Shown here: one piece after another, positions 23,101 to 34,248 of the stretch
Layout of the letters: every line of letters begins with the position of its first letter
How positions within the stretch are numbered: the stretch's first letter is position 1
DNA from: Nematostella vectensis
Lineage: Eukaryota; Cnidaria; Anthozoa; Actiniaria; Edwardsiidae
DNA: 64,000 nt
Direction of reading: 5' to 3'
Assembly: GCF_932526225.1 (NCBI RefSeq)
Contig: NC_064037.1
Location: 4,794,703 to 4,858,702, forward strand
Notes under the pieces: generated by a model
The model's input: the letters and a program-made list of their open reading frames with translations, nothing else
What the model was told of the DNA's origin: nothing
Database searches by the model: none
Position numbers and translations under genes: made by a program

Positions 23101-26100
23101 GTGTGCACGTGAGAATGGCTATACTCTGTGCAATACACCCCTTCTTTCTCATAGAGCGGATTTAGGATGAGTGTAAAAAGTAAAAGTAAGTCAGGCTTGC
23201 GTTCTGTTAGCGTTTCTATTGGTTTAGGGTATAGTGTTTTGAATTTTAGCCAATGAAATTGCAAACTATATCAAAACGCGCCAGTACTTACGTCAAGGCT
23301 AAACGCAAATTTGACTTTCTTCGCCTCCTGATTTGTTTGTTGTTGAATGGCTTCCATTCCCGATTGGCTAAATTTTCGACATTAATATGAAATTCGCTCA
23401 TTTTAACAAGAACGGGAGATCAGGCTAAAATGCGTATATTTCCCGCAAAATGCATAATGTTAGAAGGGAGTCCTATTTTATAAGCTTGTGGCTTCTCTGG
23501 ATATCCCTGCCTTATGAATTGTAACTCTAAACTGTGAGTCTGGAGAACTTGTTTTGTACTCTTACTAGTGTTCTTAAGAATGTAAGAATTCTGCCAATTG
23601 AAGCTAATAAGACCGGAAAAAGTTGTACAATGATCGGCAATGAGTTTTCAATCAATTATGCTAAACACTAACCAGACACACCTCCTCATTAGAAATGCAA
23701 ATAAAGGCAAGGGCTTGAGGAACATCGTGGCACTTTACTCGGCTACTCAATCTTCATCTTCGCTTCGCTGTGGTCATTAATAATAATAATTTTAATAATT
23801 TTATTATTTTTATAGCGCAAAATTCATTATCTATATGATCTAATGCGTTTAATTGTGGGATTTTTTTTAAGTCATTAATTTAAATGAAAAGTATGGATTC
23901 CGGATTTCGAAACTATTTGGATTCTGGATTCTAGACTGTGGATTCCGGATTCCAATCTCTGGATTCCAGATTCCAAAGGCCCTAAAAACCTGGATTCCGG
24001 ATTCTGGATTACCTTCAATGGGGCGAAGCTTATATGAACTCGTTAGCAAGCAGTGTCGGATGATAGAGTAGTCAGCTTATATGAGAGTATCCGTTTTACA
24101 GACTGTAGTGGTGCTATTTCAATACTAAAATACGGGTAATTTGAGTGGGTAAAAATAAAGGAGCAAAAAGTCTTTTATGGAAACTCTTTTGTTACCAACT
24201 CTTTTGTTACCCACTCTTTTATTACCAGCTCTTCTGTTACCCACTCTTTTATTACCAACTCTTTTCTTACCAGCTCTTCAGTTACCAACTCTTCTGTTAC
24301 CAACTCTTTTATTACCAGCTCTTTTATTACCAGCTCTTCTGTTACCCACTCTTTTATTTCCAACTCTTCTGTTACCAACTCTTCTGTTACCAACTCTTTT
24401 ATTACCAACTCTTCTGTTACCAGCTCTTCAGTTACCAACTCTTCTGTTACCAACTCGTCTGTTACCAACTTTTTTATTACCAACTCTTCTGTTACCAACT
24501 CTTTTATTACCAACACTTTTGTTACCAGCTCTTCTGTTACCAACTCTTCTGTTACCAACTCTTTTGTTACCAGCTCTTCTGTTACCAACTCTTCTGTTAC
24601 CACTCTTTTATTACCAACTCTTCTGTTACCAACTCTTTTATTACCAACTCTTTTGTTACCAACTCTTCTGTTACCAACTCTTCTGTTACCACTCTTTTAT
24701 TACCAACTCTTCTGTTACCAACTCTTTTATTACCAACTCTTTTGTTACCAACTCTTCTGTTACCAACTCTTCTGTTGCCAACTCTTTTGTTACCAGCTCT
24801 TCTGTTACCAACTCTTTTATTACCAACTCTTTTATTACCAGCTCTTTTATTACCAACTCTTTTATTACCAACTCTTCTGTTACCAACTCTTCTGTTACCA
24901 ACTCTTTTATTACCAGCTCTTCTGTTACCAACTCTTTTATTACCAACACTTCTGTTACCAACTCTTTTATTACCAGCTCTTCTGTTACCAACTCTTTTAT
25001 TACCAACACTTCTGTTATTAACTCTTCTGTTGCCATTTCTTCTGTTACCAACTCTTCGTTTAACAATTCTTCTGTTACCAACTTTTTTGTTACCAACTCT
25101 CTTGTTTTTAATTTTTCTGTTGCAACTCTTCTGTTGTTCTGAGACCTTTGGGGTCTGATAAAAGTATCCATCAGTAAAATTGACCGTTTACAAAGCTTAA
25201 ATACCAAGAGTAAAAATCGTAAACAGGCAAAATATAATGGTTTCCTTAAATAGAGTTATTCACTTCCGAAAGAAGCCGTCTGCAATTCAAATGCCTATAA
25301 ACCAAGATCTCGACATATTTTCTTGTTTTTATTTGTTCTAGCTTATTAGATGTCGCTCAATTGACACCGTTCACCGACAGCTCAGGGAATCCTATCAGTG
25401 TGTATTGCTCCGAAAACATAGGCTCTTGTGGAGCCGGGCTTTGGGCGCTGGTCATGAAGAGTGTTATGGGAAGTGTATGTATATTCTAAACATTTTTATA
25501 CACAACGGCTTGCCTTTTTGGTATCATATCATAGCATGCTGGCCGCCTCTCCAAGAAATTACTATTTCCGTGGATTTGTTATCCTCTTTCTTGTTTTTTG
25601 TATGATATGTTTGCTGTCATTTTTTTTCATTTTTCGATTTTTTCTCTTGAATAGAAAAACTTGAGTTACGACAGCCCCTACTGGACCAACAAGTTATCGC
25701 TGAACCCGCAGTATGGTGGCGATTATCTTGCTCAATTTGACATGAAGCTCCCCACTTACTGGGCGACTCCCATAACACAGGGAGTATGCTTATTGTTCGC
25801 AAGTTCTACGTCGAATTCTCTTCAAATACCCCTCACGGCCAATTCCCTGTATGACGTCATATCCGGTGGTTCCCACACGGCCACCAGTTTAGATTGCAGC
25901 ACAGAATGGAAGAAATTGTTAAATACACCACCTCTCTCTGACTGCGGTACTCAAGGATTCAACTCACAGCACTCATCAGGTACGAAGGCGCGAATCGGTG
26001 CGGTAGCGAGCGATGGCAATTCCAACCTTGGATTTGGTCTGGCGGGGGGGTGGCTTGGTGCCGACTCTGACGTAGAAGCCTTTGGTAGCTTTACAACGGA

Positions 26101-26149
26101 CCCTGCATTAAGTAAAAAGAGTAATCAATATTCAGTGTTTGTGAAATGA
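20135..26149 (+). CDS. Secreted apple-like / fibrinogen-like protein (SOMP-5-type), five exons
   Basis: Exons: 20135-20419, 20719-20755, 21793-21922, 25342-25474, 25655-26149, joining to about 359 residues. Residues 1-19 are a signal peptide (MKTFLGLFLPLLTTYVVSG). Residues about 45-80 have Cys spaced C-x3-C-x5-C-x11-C, as in PAN/apple folds. Exons 2 and 3 code for a Ser/Thr/Pro linker with repeated SPSTT units, likely O-glycosylated. The C-terminal part carries GLWALVMK, YWTNK, TYWATP and GFGLAGGW. I recognise this as the fibrinogen-like module of cnidarian extracellular proteins such as skeletal organic matrix protein 5. Likely role: an extracellular matrix or lectin-like protein. The exon 3 donor is uncertain: the better-looking GTGAGT at 21934 would leave an in-frame TGA, so I used GTGATC at 21923. 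More exons could hide in the 3.4-kb intron 3. Confidence 0.7.
21311..21559. repeat. 146-bp imperfect tandem duplication in intron 2
   Basis: Two copies starting GGTTATGGATTTCCCATACG begin at 21311 and 21457. They share long stretches such as CGATTTTCGAAACGCTGTGT, with small indels. The pair sits in intron 2 of the secreted protein gene. It is probably non-coding. Confidence 0.85.
22000..22082. repeat. GGATTCCGGATTC minisatellite, first cluster
   Basis: Several copies of an approximately 22-bp motif built on GGATTCCGGATTC lie one after another. A second cluster with the same motif in the same orientation is at 23895-24011, still within intron 3 of the secreted protein gene. Confidence 0.8.
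22215..22478. repeat. 20-bp minisatellite, ATGCATTATA(C/T)CACTAA units
   Basis: About a dozen imperfect copies of a unit close to ATATGCATTATATCACTAAA fill this stretch of intron 3. Each unit contains the palindrome ATGCAT. Copies toward the 3' end are more degenerate. Confidence 0.9.
23895..24011. repeat. GGATTCCGGATTC minisatellite, second cluster
   Basis: At least six copies of GGATTCYGGATTC-type units are separated by short variable spacers, in the same orientation as the cluster at 22000-22082. It lies just before the 15-bp array in intron 3. Confidence 0.8.
24180..25139. repeat. 15-bp minisatellite, about 64 copies, in intron 3
   Basis: The unit is close to GTTACCAACTCTTCT, with variants ATTACC, CAGCTC and TTTT. 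Because 15 is a multiple of three and most frames lack stops, long reading frames appear on both strands: Ser/Thr/Asn-rich, Leu/Pro-rich or Tyr/Leu/Phe-rich on plus, and Val/Thr/Glu/Leu on minus. At least two units are 14 bp long (near 24600 and 24690). These break the frame, so a protein constraint is unlikely. I treat all the frames as by-products of the repeat. Confidence 0.95.
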
Positions 26150-26463
26150 ACTGGCTTGCTTAAACAAGAAATCATGTCAGACGCAATATCAACAATGACA
26201 ACACTCAAGTCTGGTTGTTATCTATACAGTTGGTCCACTAGATTTTAGATTAGATTATTTCTAGCAAGGCTTCATGTAAACAGCAGGGGACTTGAGATCA
26301 CTTGAGATCACGTGACCTTCCTGGTGGGCAAATTTAAAACAGAATAATCAAACAAAAACAAACAGAAATGACTGAGCCTGTCACACCAGAGAACGACGGA
26401 AAATAAAATATTTTAATGAAACTAAACCTTTTTGAAAAAATAGCATTCTGACTTTTTTCTTAA

Positions 26464-28925
26464 GGGGGGATTACAGTCACATTGCGACCAAAAATTGAGC
26501 ATTTTTAAAATAAATATTTGAAACCTTTAAAATAAAAGAATAAAGGCATGTTATACATCAATGGAATCATGAAGGCTTTGGCTTTTATTATATACTAATG
26601 TCATTAATATATAACTAATTTTGAGTTAATTATTAATGGAGTACTTGAAGTACCACAAAATGGCACCCCTCACTGCCCATTTTTCTAGCGGCTTTGGTTT
26701 ATTAAATATTCTCAAATCAAAGATTATTTTGAAAAACAAAATGGTAGATTTATACAATGAATGATTTAGATTTCAATTTTTAGGATCCAGAATTTAGTAA
26801 CAGCTCAATAAAAAAATTGAAAAGGCAAAAAAAGTAAGGATTATTTTTTGGTGAGCAACTGATATTCTAAATCATTCATTGCATAGTAAATACATAATAG
26901 AGTTCTCCCTGAAAATATTAGCCAAAAATATCATTTATTAGAGAAGTTATGAGAATGGGCAGTAGTTAACCCAGCGGAAAACCACATTTTGAGAAAATGG
27001 CCGTTAAAGTTAAAAATCGTGATCATTTAGCATTAAATGTTCTATACATGTACTTTGTTAGTTATATTTTCTACTTAGAGTGGTCCTGAGTCTATTTACA
27101 AGGTCTTCCAGCTAATTTGCTTCAAAAACATGTGTTCTTGGGCTTAAAATCCACCAGCCTCATATGTGGTATCCTCTTTGGCAAGGTGACCATCCTCAAT
27201 TCTGAGAGTCACTTTCTTGGTGGCTCTTCTGTACTTCTTGTACTTCATTGCATCATACTTTTGGCAGGTATCACACACTCCATAAGTGGTACAAACCTCC
27301 TCATGAGCTTTAGAGTAGCCATCAGATACCATACAGTATATCTGTATTCCAGTCCAACATTTTTACTTTTGTCCCATATAATTTTAGCACATGCTCTTTC
27401 CAAGCTAGGACTGGAACCATCATACCCTCCCTGGCATTCATGTGTCTCAGCCCACTTTTCAAAGTCCTCATCAGACAGCTTTTTCTTTTGAATATTGCAG
27501 GCGTTGCATTCTTTTGATACAACAGCATAGTCAAGCACCTTCCCTGCTTCAGTGTTGATAGCAAATGCTGCCCCATGTTTAGAGGTAAAGCCTCGTTTGG
27601 CCCATTGCCATTGAAACTTACTGAGGCTGACTCGAGTTCATTTTCAGCCAACTAGTCCTTCAGTTCTCGTTGGTTTTTCTCTGTCTCCTCCTTTACCACA
27701 ACAAGATGCTGCTTGTATAGCACTGCATCATGTGCAGCCCAAGCATTTGGATGGACAGGAAGTGGCATGTCAAAGATCTCACAGATCCCTGCAAGACCTT
27801 CTCTTCCAAGCCCAACTTTATTGCATACAAACACAGTCCTTCTATTAACATCCTTCCCTTGCACAGTTCTTGGGACACTGTCAGCCAAATCATGCTGTGC
27901 AGTGCGGAAAAATTCGCTCATGCCGCAAGTGTCACAAAGGCAATACAGACTGCTACACAGACCATAGCAGTTGCTGCTGTCCTCAACTAGCTGAATCGAG
28001 CCTACAAGATAGAGATGCGAAATAAATCAAAACCGAGTAGAAAAATATAATTTGTAGCTACAATTTCTTTCTTTATACTCTTCAAATCCATGGATTTATC
28101 TGTCTTATTTATCATCTATAGCGTTATATAGCACGCCACGTGTTCACAAAAAATTGTGGGCTTTACCTTCACATTAGCCACTAGAGATGTGAATCCTTTG
28201 AAAAACTCTGCCAGACTTTTCATGAACACAAGCCGATAGCCTTCTGCTGGTTCTGAAGATCCTACAGAAGCATATCCCTCAAGAATCATCATCATCTGAC
28301 ACTTGAAGATTCCTCTTAGATGCCAAGGCGACGGGAGGAGGGAGTTGAGCGTCATCGCTCGCTTCCACATCGAGATCAGACACGAAAGCTATCTTTGGCT
28401 CGCGATCCTCATCCTTTTTCTTCCAAGAAGGCTTCCCTTTAAACCCAGATCGCTTTCTACTTCTTTTGTTTGCTCTAATCCGCCATTTGGAGCCGATCGG
28501 ATCGCCCTAAGGCATGATTTTCGTAGATATATAATTCGGTGTAGAAAGCGTGTGGCAAGTGATAATGTTCTAGTGATCTTTGAACACAACTGCCAAGCCA
28601 CCAGGCCTTGCTTCTTTGTAAAATCGGAGTGGAACACTCTCTCTGGAGGACTGTTGGAGTGTACGAATTGGAATGACACCGAATGTTTTAATTTGCTTGC
28701 GAGAAAACGCCTAAAATTGCATTGTTTTGGCTTTCGTTGCTATGGTAACGGAAAAACAAAGGTCGAGAGCCCTGTAGAAAATCATTCATAACACGGAAAG
28801 TAATAAAGATATTGAATTGAAACTTTCTAGGCATGTTACTGAATAGTTTGTGGCTCATTCAAACCCCAAACCCAAAAACAGCAGTTACTTTACAATTTTC
28901 GGCAATTGGTGACTGTAATCCCCCC
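26464..28925 (-). mobile_element. TTAA-flanked DNA transposon (Kolobok-like) with Mutator-like transposase
   Basis: Perfect 17-bp terminal inverted repeats, GGGGGGATTACAGTCAC at 26464-26480 and its complement at 28909-28925, bound a 2462-bp element. Imperfect similarity continues inward for about 20 more bases. Both ends are flanked by TTAA (26460-26463 and 28926-28929), the target duplication. The inside carries a broken transposase on the minus strand. TTAA targets are known for the piggyBac and Kolobok superfamilies. The G-rich termini and the transposase type fit Kolobok better than piggyBac, whose ends start with CCC. The superfamily call is an inference from memory. Confidence 0.85.
27144..28515 (-). 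pseudogene. Decayed Mutator-like (Kolobok-type) transposase
   Basis: The reading starts at ATG 28515 with a stop two codons in. A basic stretch (KRSRKRSGFKGKPSWKKK) and an acidic one follow, then a stop near 28279. After a frame change it continues to a donor at 28166. An intron 27991-28166 joins in phase to a Cys-rich part (CLCDTC) and then KVGLGREGLAGICEIFDMP. An in-frame TAG lies at 27652-27654. A frameshift then leads to WAKRGFTSKHGAAF, EAGKVLDYAVVSK and YDGSSPSLE, and a further shift to MVSDGYSKAHEEV. These motifs match the invertebrate Mutator-like transposase family as I know it. With at least three stops and three frame changes it cannot make a full protein. Such enzymes cut and paste DNA ends; this copy is dead. 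Confidence 0.75.
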
Positions 28926-28929
28926 TTAA

Positions 28930-30570
28930 GCGCTGAATAAGTTGCTTTTTGTTGCTGAAATTTTGCCGCTATAAGCCTGAGCGCGCGATAGTTTGCCACC
29001 CAAACAGTCACGTGATATTTTAGCGCAGGTTAGGCCTTTCTCGATAATGCTAGTAAATCTGACATTTAATGCTACTAGAAATTCTTGCATAAAACCTAAA
29101 AAATGCCAAAATAATGCCTGATGTCTTTAGAAAATGCCACTTGATTTTCAAAGAATGGTTTGTTTTATTTCAAACAAAACATACAAACTTTTACACTTTA
29201 TGATCATATCAACAACAGATGATACTTGATACTAATATTTGTTTGTGACGTTCTAGCCAATAGTAATTAAACAGTCATACTTGAAGCATCTCTTGCTTCG
29301 ATCTCTTGCTATAGATGATGGAACTCACGGAAGGATCAACGATTTCCCAAAGGGAGGGAAGTGGGGGGGGGGGGGGAGAGTTGGGGATTTTGCTCTGGAA
29401 CATTTCTTCTAAAATTTCCGTCCGAAGACGGGGCCAGTGGAAGGGGCACCGGCCCCTCTGGCCCTCCCCCTGGGTCCGCTAATGGAACTGGTCTATCTTG
29501 CAAATTTGTGGTCGACATTGAAAATTACCCAGAAGACCCTGGGGATGAGGTTGGCTGAGCAAGAGAAAGAGTTACCCGCTGACCACCCATACTTTTTCCC
29601 CACAAGTAACACACACTCAGAAACAGTCGAGACATACAGAAAACAATCAAACTATGAAATAAACACTGCTAAACACTTTAGGATTATTTATCCTTCTAAA
29701 TATTGAAATATTTGAAATCTGGATCACAGTCATAAAATTTTGAGAAAATGCTAGCAATTCTTTTTCGAGAAAAATCGCCGACGAAAAAAAAATGAGAAAT
29801 GCCTAGCGCAGGTCCCCATATTTTTTTGTATAAAGCCGAGCTAGTAGTGGCGGTGACAAGGGAGAGGCTTCTTTTTACTCTTTTTTATATTTTACACAAG
29901 GCCTTAATATTCAGCAGGTACGTACCCAGGATTGGCTGAGGGGAGGAGGGGGGGGGGGGGGGGGGGCGTCATGGGCATCATGTGGAAAAAGCATAGCATG
30001 TGAAGATTCCTTTATAAGAGATGACCCACTTTTTGGCAGCCAAGGGGGGCAGGCCTGTTCGGTCTAACCTTGTAACTATAGATTCTGTGTGTTTATAATT
30101 GGTTTTATCATTCTTTCATTGTAATTTTAGGTGTGCGTTTATTATTAATTTTGTCATTCTTTTGTTGTGATTTGTCAACAATTAAACACTGCAAATATAG
30201 TACATGTATAATGCATGCTGATATTGTACTTCACAAATATTAAAGGTTGTATGACCATCATGGTATTCCTTTTATTTGACTACATTTACTCATCTTTTCC
30301 CCTCCACCTGGTAACCTTAAATCTAAATTCCATAACGGACCTTTTTTAGTTCCTCGATAGTTGTCCGTCAAACTAGATATGAAAAGGTCCCCAACACACA
30401 CATACATGCAAACTTTCATTTAACTTGACGCATATGAAAAACTTCAAAACCCGGAAAATAAGAACAACTAACAAACAGAAACTAATATCAGGAAAGAAGG
30501 GAATGATATGCTTCAAATAAAATTTGTCCATACACGCATTTCATCCTATGATTAGGCATATAGGGCCGGG
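28930..30570. other. Repeat-rich intergenic DNA without genes
   Basis: No coding exon is recognised. The stretch has G-rich runs near 29366-29378 and 29942-29966. It also has a GC-rich dispersed segment around 29430-29480, and a fragment near 29920-29990 (GTACCCAGGATTGGCTGAGG) whose complement-like partner occurs at about 31600 (CAAACCCTGGGTACGCGCC). Several dispersed elements probably overlap here. Confidence 0.5.
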
Positions 30571-30813
30571 TCCCATATAAGGTCAATGCATACAGTATAA
30601 GATAGGGGTCCCATATAAGGTCAATGCATACAGTATAAGATAGGGGTCCCATATAAGGTTAATGCATACAGTATAAGATAGGGGTCCCATATAAGGTTAA
30701 TGCATACAGTATAAGATAGGGGTCCCATATAAGGTCAATGCATACAGTATAAGATAGGGGTCCCATATAAGATCAATGCATACAGTATAAGATAGGGGTC
30801 CCATATAAGGTCA
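30571..30813. repeat. 38-bp satellite, six full copies
   Basis: A unit of exactly 38 bp starting TCCCATATAAGGTCAATGCA occurs at 30571, 30609, 30647, 30685, 30723 and 30761, with a partial copy from 30799. Copies differ at one or two positions, so the array is recent. Confidence 0.95.
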
Positions 30814-31003
30814 ACCCTGGTGTAAGGACACCCGTATGATAGGGAACCTAGTTATCAAGGACAGTTTAAAAAGCGCCTTAGATTTTCTTCTAGATTAACC
30901 CGGTTAGTAAGGACACCCGTGTGATAGGGAACCTAGTTATCAAGGACAGTTTTAAAAGCGATTTTCTTCTAGATTTACCCGATTAGTAAGGACAGCTGTT
31001 ATG
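30814..31003. repeat. About 80-bp tandem duplication next to the 38-bp satellite
   Basis: Two long copies and one short partial copy of a unit carrying GTAAGGACACCCGTGTGATA and CTAGTTATCAAGGACAGTTT follow directly after the 38-bp array. They are separated by CTTCTAGATTWACCCGRTTA-type junctions. Confidence 0.85.
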
Positions 31004-31040
31004 AGGAGAAAGGACATTTTCGAGAACCCCAAATGACTAT

Positions 31041-31470
31041 GTCCATATACACCTATTCCAAATAAGGTTGCACTCGGAGAATCTGTGTCGTAACCCGCAG
31101 TGCTTCATGGTTATCAAGTGAATAAGCGTCAATAAAATACAAATCCAGGTTTCAAAAGCTGTAGAATTCTTGCTTACATTCTTATGAACAATCACATTGT
31201 AATAGGCATTTTTACGCCGGAATCTACGCAGTAAACATAAACAGTTGAACAGTATTCGACTTTTCAAAGTCCGCAGAGATCGTTTCTCTGCGGTGTCCTT
31301 GATCAACTGACGCGTTCGCGGGGGCGGAGCCGTTGATAATAAGTCATTAGCAATGCATGCTGGGAAAAGGTGTCCTTTCCCCCCTTACGCCCTTACGCTA
31401 CCCATGAACCACCGTGAGAAGGACACATGGATTCTCAAGTGCAACCTTATTTGAAATAGATGTATTTCCA
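31041..31470. mobile_element. Short inverted-repeat element (MITE-like)
   Basis: Arms at about 31041-31085 and 31427-31470 are inverted copies: one contains AAATAAGGTTGCACT and the other its complement AGTGCAACCTTATTT, with flanking similarity of over 30 bp. The 430-bp span has no transposase. Borders and target duplication are not certain. Confidence 0.55.
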
Positions 31471-31835
31471 TGAAAGCTACATAGCCTCCACCCCCTCAAC
31501 CCTAACCACCAAAACTGAGTAAGTAATTTCTCATTGAATGATATTCGAATACTACCCCCCTTTTTCCACATGATACCCAGACTGCGCAACCACCATCCCC
31601 CCTCAGCAAACCCTGGGTACGCGCCTGAGATTGTGCTTTACTGGGTGAATACAAAACACGTTCTCATTCGCGCTGCGTTAAACATATGTCAATATTCTCA
31701 GTAACAGGTATTGTATCTCAATATCAAGGGTCTTAGAATACCTTTTCAATGCTCTTTTCAGCCTTCTTGCAGTCGTTTACCAGGTGATTGTTATATATTT
31801 ACCTACCCTGCTAACAGAGGCTTTTCCGTAGTGTT

Positions 31836-32006
31836 TCACTGCTTGTATTCGCAGTTTTGGCTACTCGCGTTGTTTTGGTCGCGCTTGAACAACGCGAAAA
31901 CACCGAAACGCGAATCGGCAAGGAAAGCGTTAAATACAAAGAGAAAGAGAAGTTCTGCTAGCAGGGTAATATTTACCCGGTGTTCTTCGCCAGGCGCCGC
32001 CGCCAT
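31836..32006 (-). CDS. Possible small membrane protein or first exon, unknown
   Basis: The ATG at 32006 sits in AATATGGCGGCGGCGCC, a strong start context that also fits a YY1-type promoter element, in an otherwise AT-rich area. It opens 56 codons with a hydrophobic core (ITLLAELLFLFVFNAFLA). A good donor (GGGTAAAT) lies after codon 10, so a spliced product starting MAAAPGEEHR is also possible. No downstream exon was recognised. I do not know any family for it. Confidence 0.25.
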   Translation of the reverse strand: MAAAPGEEHRVNITLLAELLFLFVFNAFLADSRFGVFALFKRDQNNASSQNCEYKQ

Positions 32007-32261
32007 ATTGTGTAGTTCTGGCCACGCGCGAGCTGGGGAAGAGGAGAGGGATAGGGGTAGGTGACCGCTTGGCGCCAATCGAAAAACTTCAGGTAAACGA
32101 CTACAAGCAGGTTAAGTTGTTTTTCAAACGTCCGCGATATTGTTTTAAAAATACCCGTGTAATACAGGGTGGGAAGAGAACTTTTGAAAGACCGATATAA
32201 AGGGGATTTCCACTTGGAGGTCCGTTTCACTGAGGTTTTGGCACATACAAGGCTGCTCAAT

Positions 32262-34248
32262 CAGGGTTCGTACAATTTTCCACCAATCAAATTCAAGGAC
32301 TTTTAAGGACTTTTTCAAGGACTTTTTGTAGAAATTCAAGGAAAATTCAATATAGGGCAAAGTACTTTTCCAAGTTTTACCAGAGCTTTTATCAATTGTA
32401 CATGGTCTATTTTCAATACGAAAATAGACGACGATTGGACTCTTTGAAACATACACAAGCATCATTACTCACTGGTGAGCAACTGTTATTAAACGGTGAT
32501 TTCAAGCAAACGTTCGCCTACAGATTCAATTTTTTGTGAGATTCTCAAACGTTCAAAGCTTTCTTCTTTCAAAGCCTTTTGCTTCTCCTCAGCAACTGTA
32601 GTGTAAGCATATGACCTTAAGGCCTCACTCATCTCCCCTACACTCCGCGTGAAGGATCGGACGAGAGTATTGGCTGGTCCACCAACGCACAAGCACACCT
32701 CAGGGCTGAGGGTGAAGCCTCCTCACCGCCTTGAGTGGCTTGCCTGAGGCGATATATTTGTTGCTGCCGCATTTCACCGGAGGGGCGGTTGAGGGCTTGT
32801 AGTCGAAGACCAAGCACATCGGTAGAGAGAACCCGTCTCCTCCAGACAAACGCAAACGTTTAGGCATATTTAATTGATTTTCAAATGTTTCTTTAAAGTA
32901 CTCCTAGCTTATTAAGCGAAAGAGCAAATGACTTTACTTTAGGTGTGGCACTTTATATAGGTAGATAGCGACCAATAAGAATTAAGAGCGTTTATAGTGA
33001 GGTATCTAACGTGAAACATATTGAGTCATACCTGTGCTATTGTAGCATGATACACGTACCCGTACGATATGATTTATGAGTGACCTTTGAGCCTGGCTCC
33101 GGCTCCATTAACTGAAATTACCGTCCCTAGTGGTGGTGACGTTAATTTTGGAATACAGTTTCACCTCCACTTGTTCTCTAGCTCTTCTTGCCATTTTCGC
33201 TTACGGCTTCAAACAATCTCCTCCTTGGCCCTCCCCTAGTCTTCATGACATTGGGTGTAATGTTTCCTCCTTTGACTTGCCGCACCTAGCAGTTAGCAAG
33301 CGCACGTTTTCAACTGAAATGTACAGAGAAGTCTCTTTCGACTCTTGCCATGAAAAAGTGTCAACAGCATCTTAAGCTTCCAGAGCACAACTCTTCCAGG
33401 CTAGATGCTGTAAGAAGGACGCACCCAGCCTGTTTAGCTTGTGGCGAATGGTCAATCTGAGAAATAGTTCCGAGATGACAAGTAGGCTTTTTTTTTAAAT
33501 CAGAGAAAACGAGATCTTGCATTTTTCGAGAACCAGAACGAGAAGTCAAATCTCTAAAATCCGAGAAATCGAGATGCCTTGAAATTTGGAGAGAAAATCA
33601 ATATATCTAGGGACCATTATTCGCCACCTCTCTTGTAGTTAAAATCCAAGAAGATCGTCTTCTGGGCTTGCTCAGCTTTCTCCACAATCACCAGGAGATC
33701 ACAATCTCTCATCTTTCTTGTAAGCCCACCATTACCATCAGCAAAGAGTTTTAACTTGGCGAAGCATACTTCCTTTCACTGTACAATCTGCTAATGATCT
33801 ATGCTGATCTTGTTTTTGGGCATGGATTATACATACTTTATCTTGTACATCCGTATCTTCTATGCCGAAATGCGCATGCTCTGGATATTGAATGTCTTTA
33901 TGCAAAGTCTACATTACACCTCAGTATATTTCTGCTCTCACCAAGACTTGACATCATTAACAAGGCCAAAGACCTGCTACCACTGGTTCTCCCGTAAAAA
34001 ATACAGGTAGCCTAAATTACAGAACTGCGGCCAAAATTATATAAAGCGATAGCTCGCAAACGATATATTTGGCTACAATTTGCGATTAATCCACATTCCA
34101 TAAGCTTTACTTTTGTTTCTTTAAAATCAGATATTTTTAAAGGATATTCAAGGACTGATAATAAGAATTCAAGCACTTTTCAAACCTTGAATTTCAAATT
34201 ATAAAATTCAAGCACTTTCAAGGTTTTCAAGGACTTGTACGAACCCTG
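32262..34248 (-). mobile_element. 2-kb DNA transposon with CAGGGTTCGTAC termini
   Basis: The left end CAGGGTTCGTACAA and right end GTACGAACCCTG are inverted copies. Inside both ends lie repeats of TTCAAGGACTTTT and its relatives. The element is flanked by TCAAT on both sides (32257-32261 and 34249-34253), a possible 5-bp target duplication. CAGGG ends recall hAT and related families, but hAT makes 8-bp duplications, so the superfamily stays open. The inside has decayed coding pieces on the minus strand. Confidence 0.7.
32490..33775 (-). pseudogene. Decayed ORF pieces inside the CAGGG element
   Basis: Three minus-strand pieces read like protein. About 33617-33772 gives FAKLKLFADGNGGL and DCDLLVIVEKAEQ, then a stop. 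About 32700-32860 gives LSTDVLGLRLQALNRPSGEM. About 32490-32720 gives GGPANTLVRSFTRSVGEM and a charged helical tail. They lie in different frames with stops between them, so this is a fragmentary gene or one with unrecognised introns. I do not recognise the family. Position suggests it is the element's own gene or a captured one. Confidence 0.45.

Noticed and set aside
24145..25207. Long ORFs of up to 337 codons on both strands
   Set aside because: They come from a 15-bp repeat without stops; 14-bp units break the frame and the peptides are simple repeats.
27117..27491. 124-codon hydrophobic plus-strand ORF
   Set aside because: It is antisense to recognisable transposase motifs on the minus strand.
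28303..28791. 162-codon plus-strand ORF
   Set aside because: It lies opposite the decayed transposase N-terminus, whose basic and acidic stretches on the minus strand fit better.
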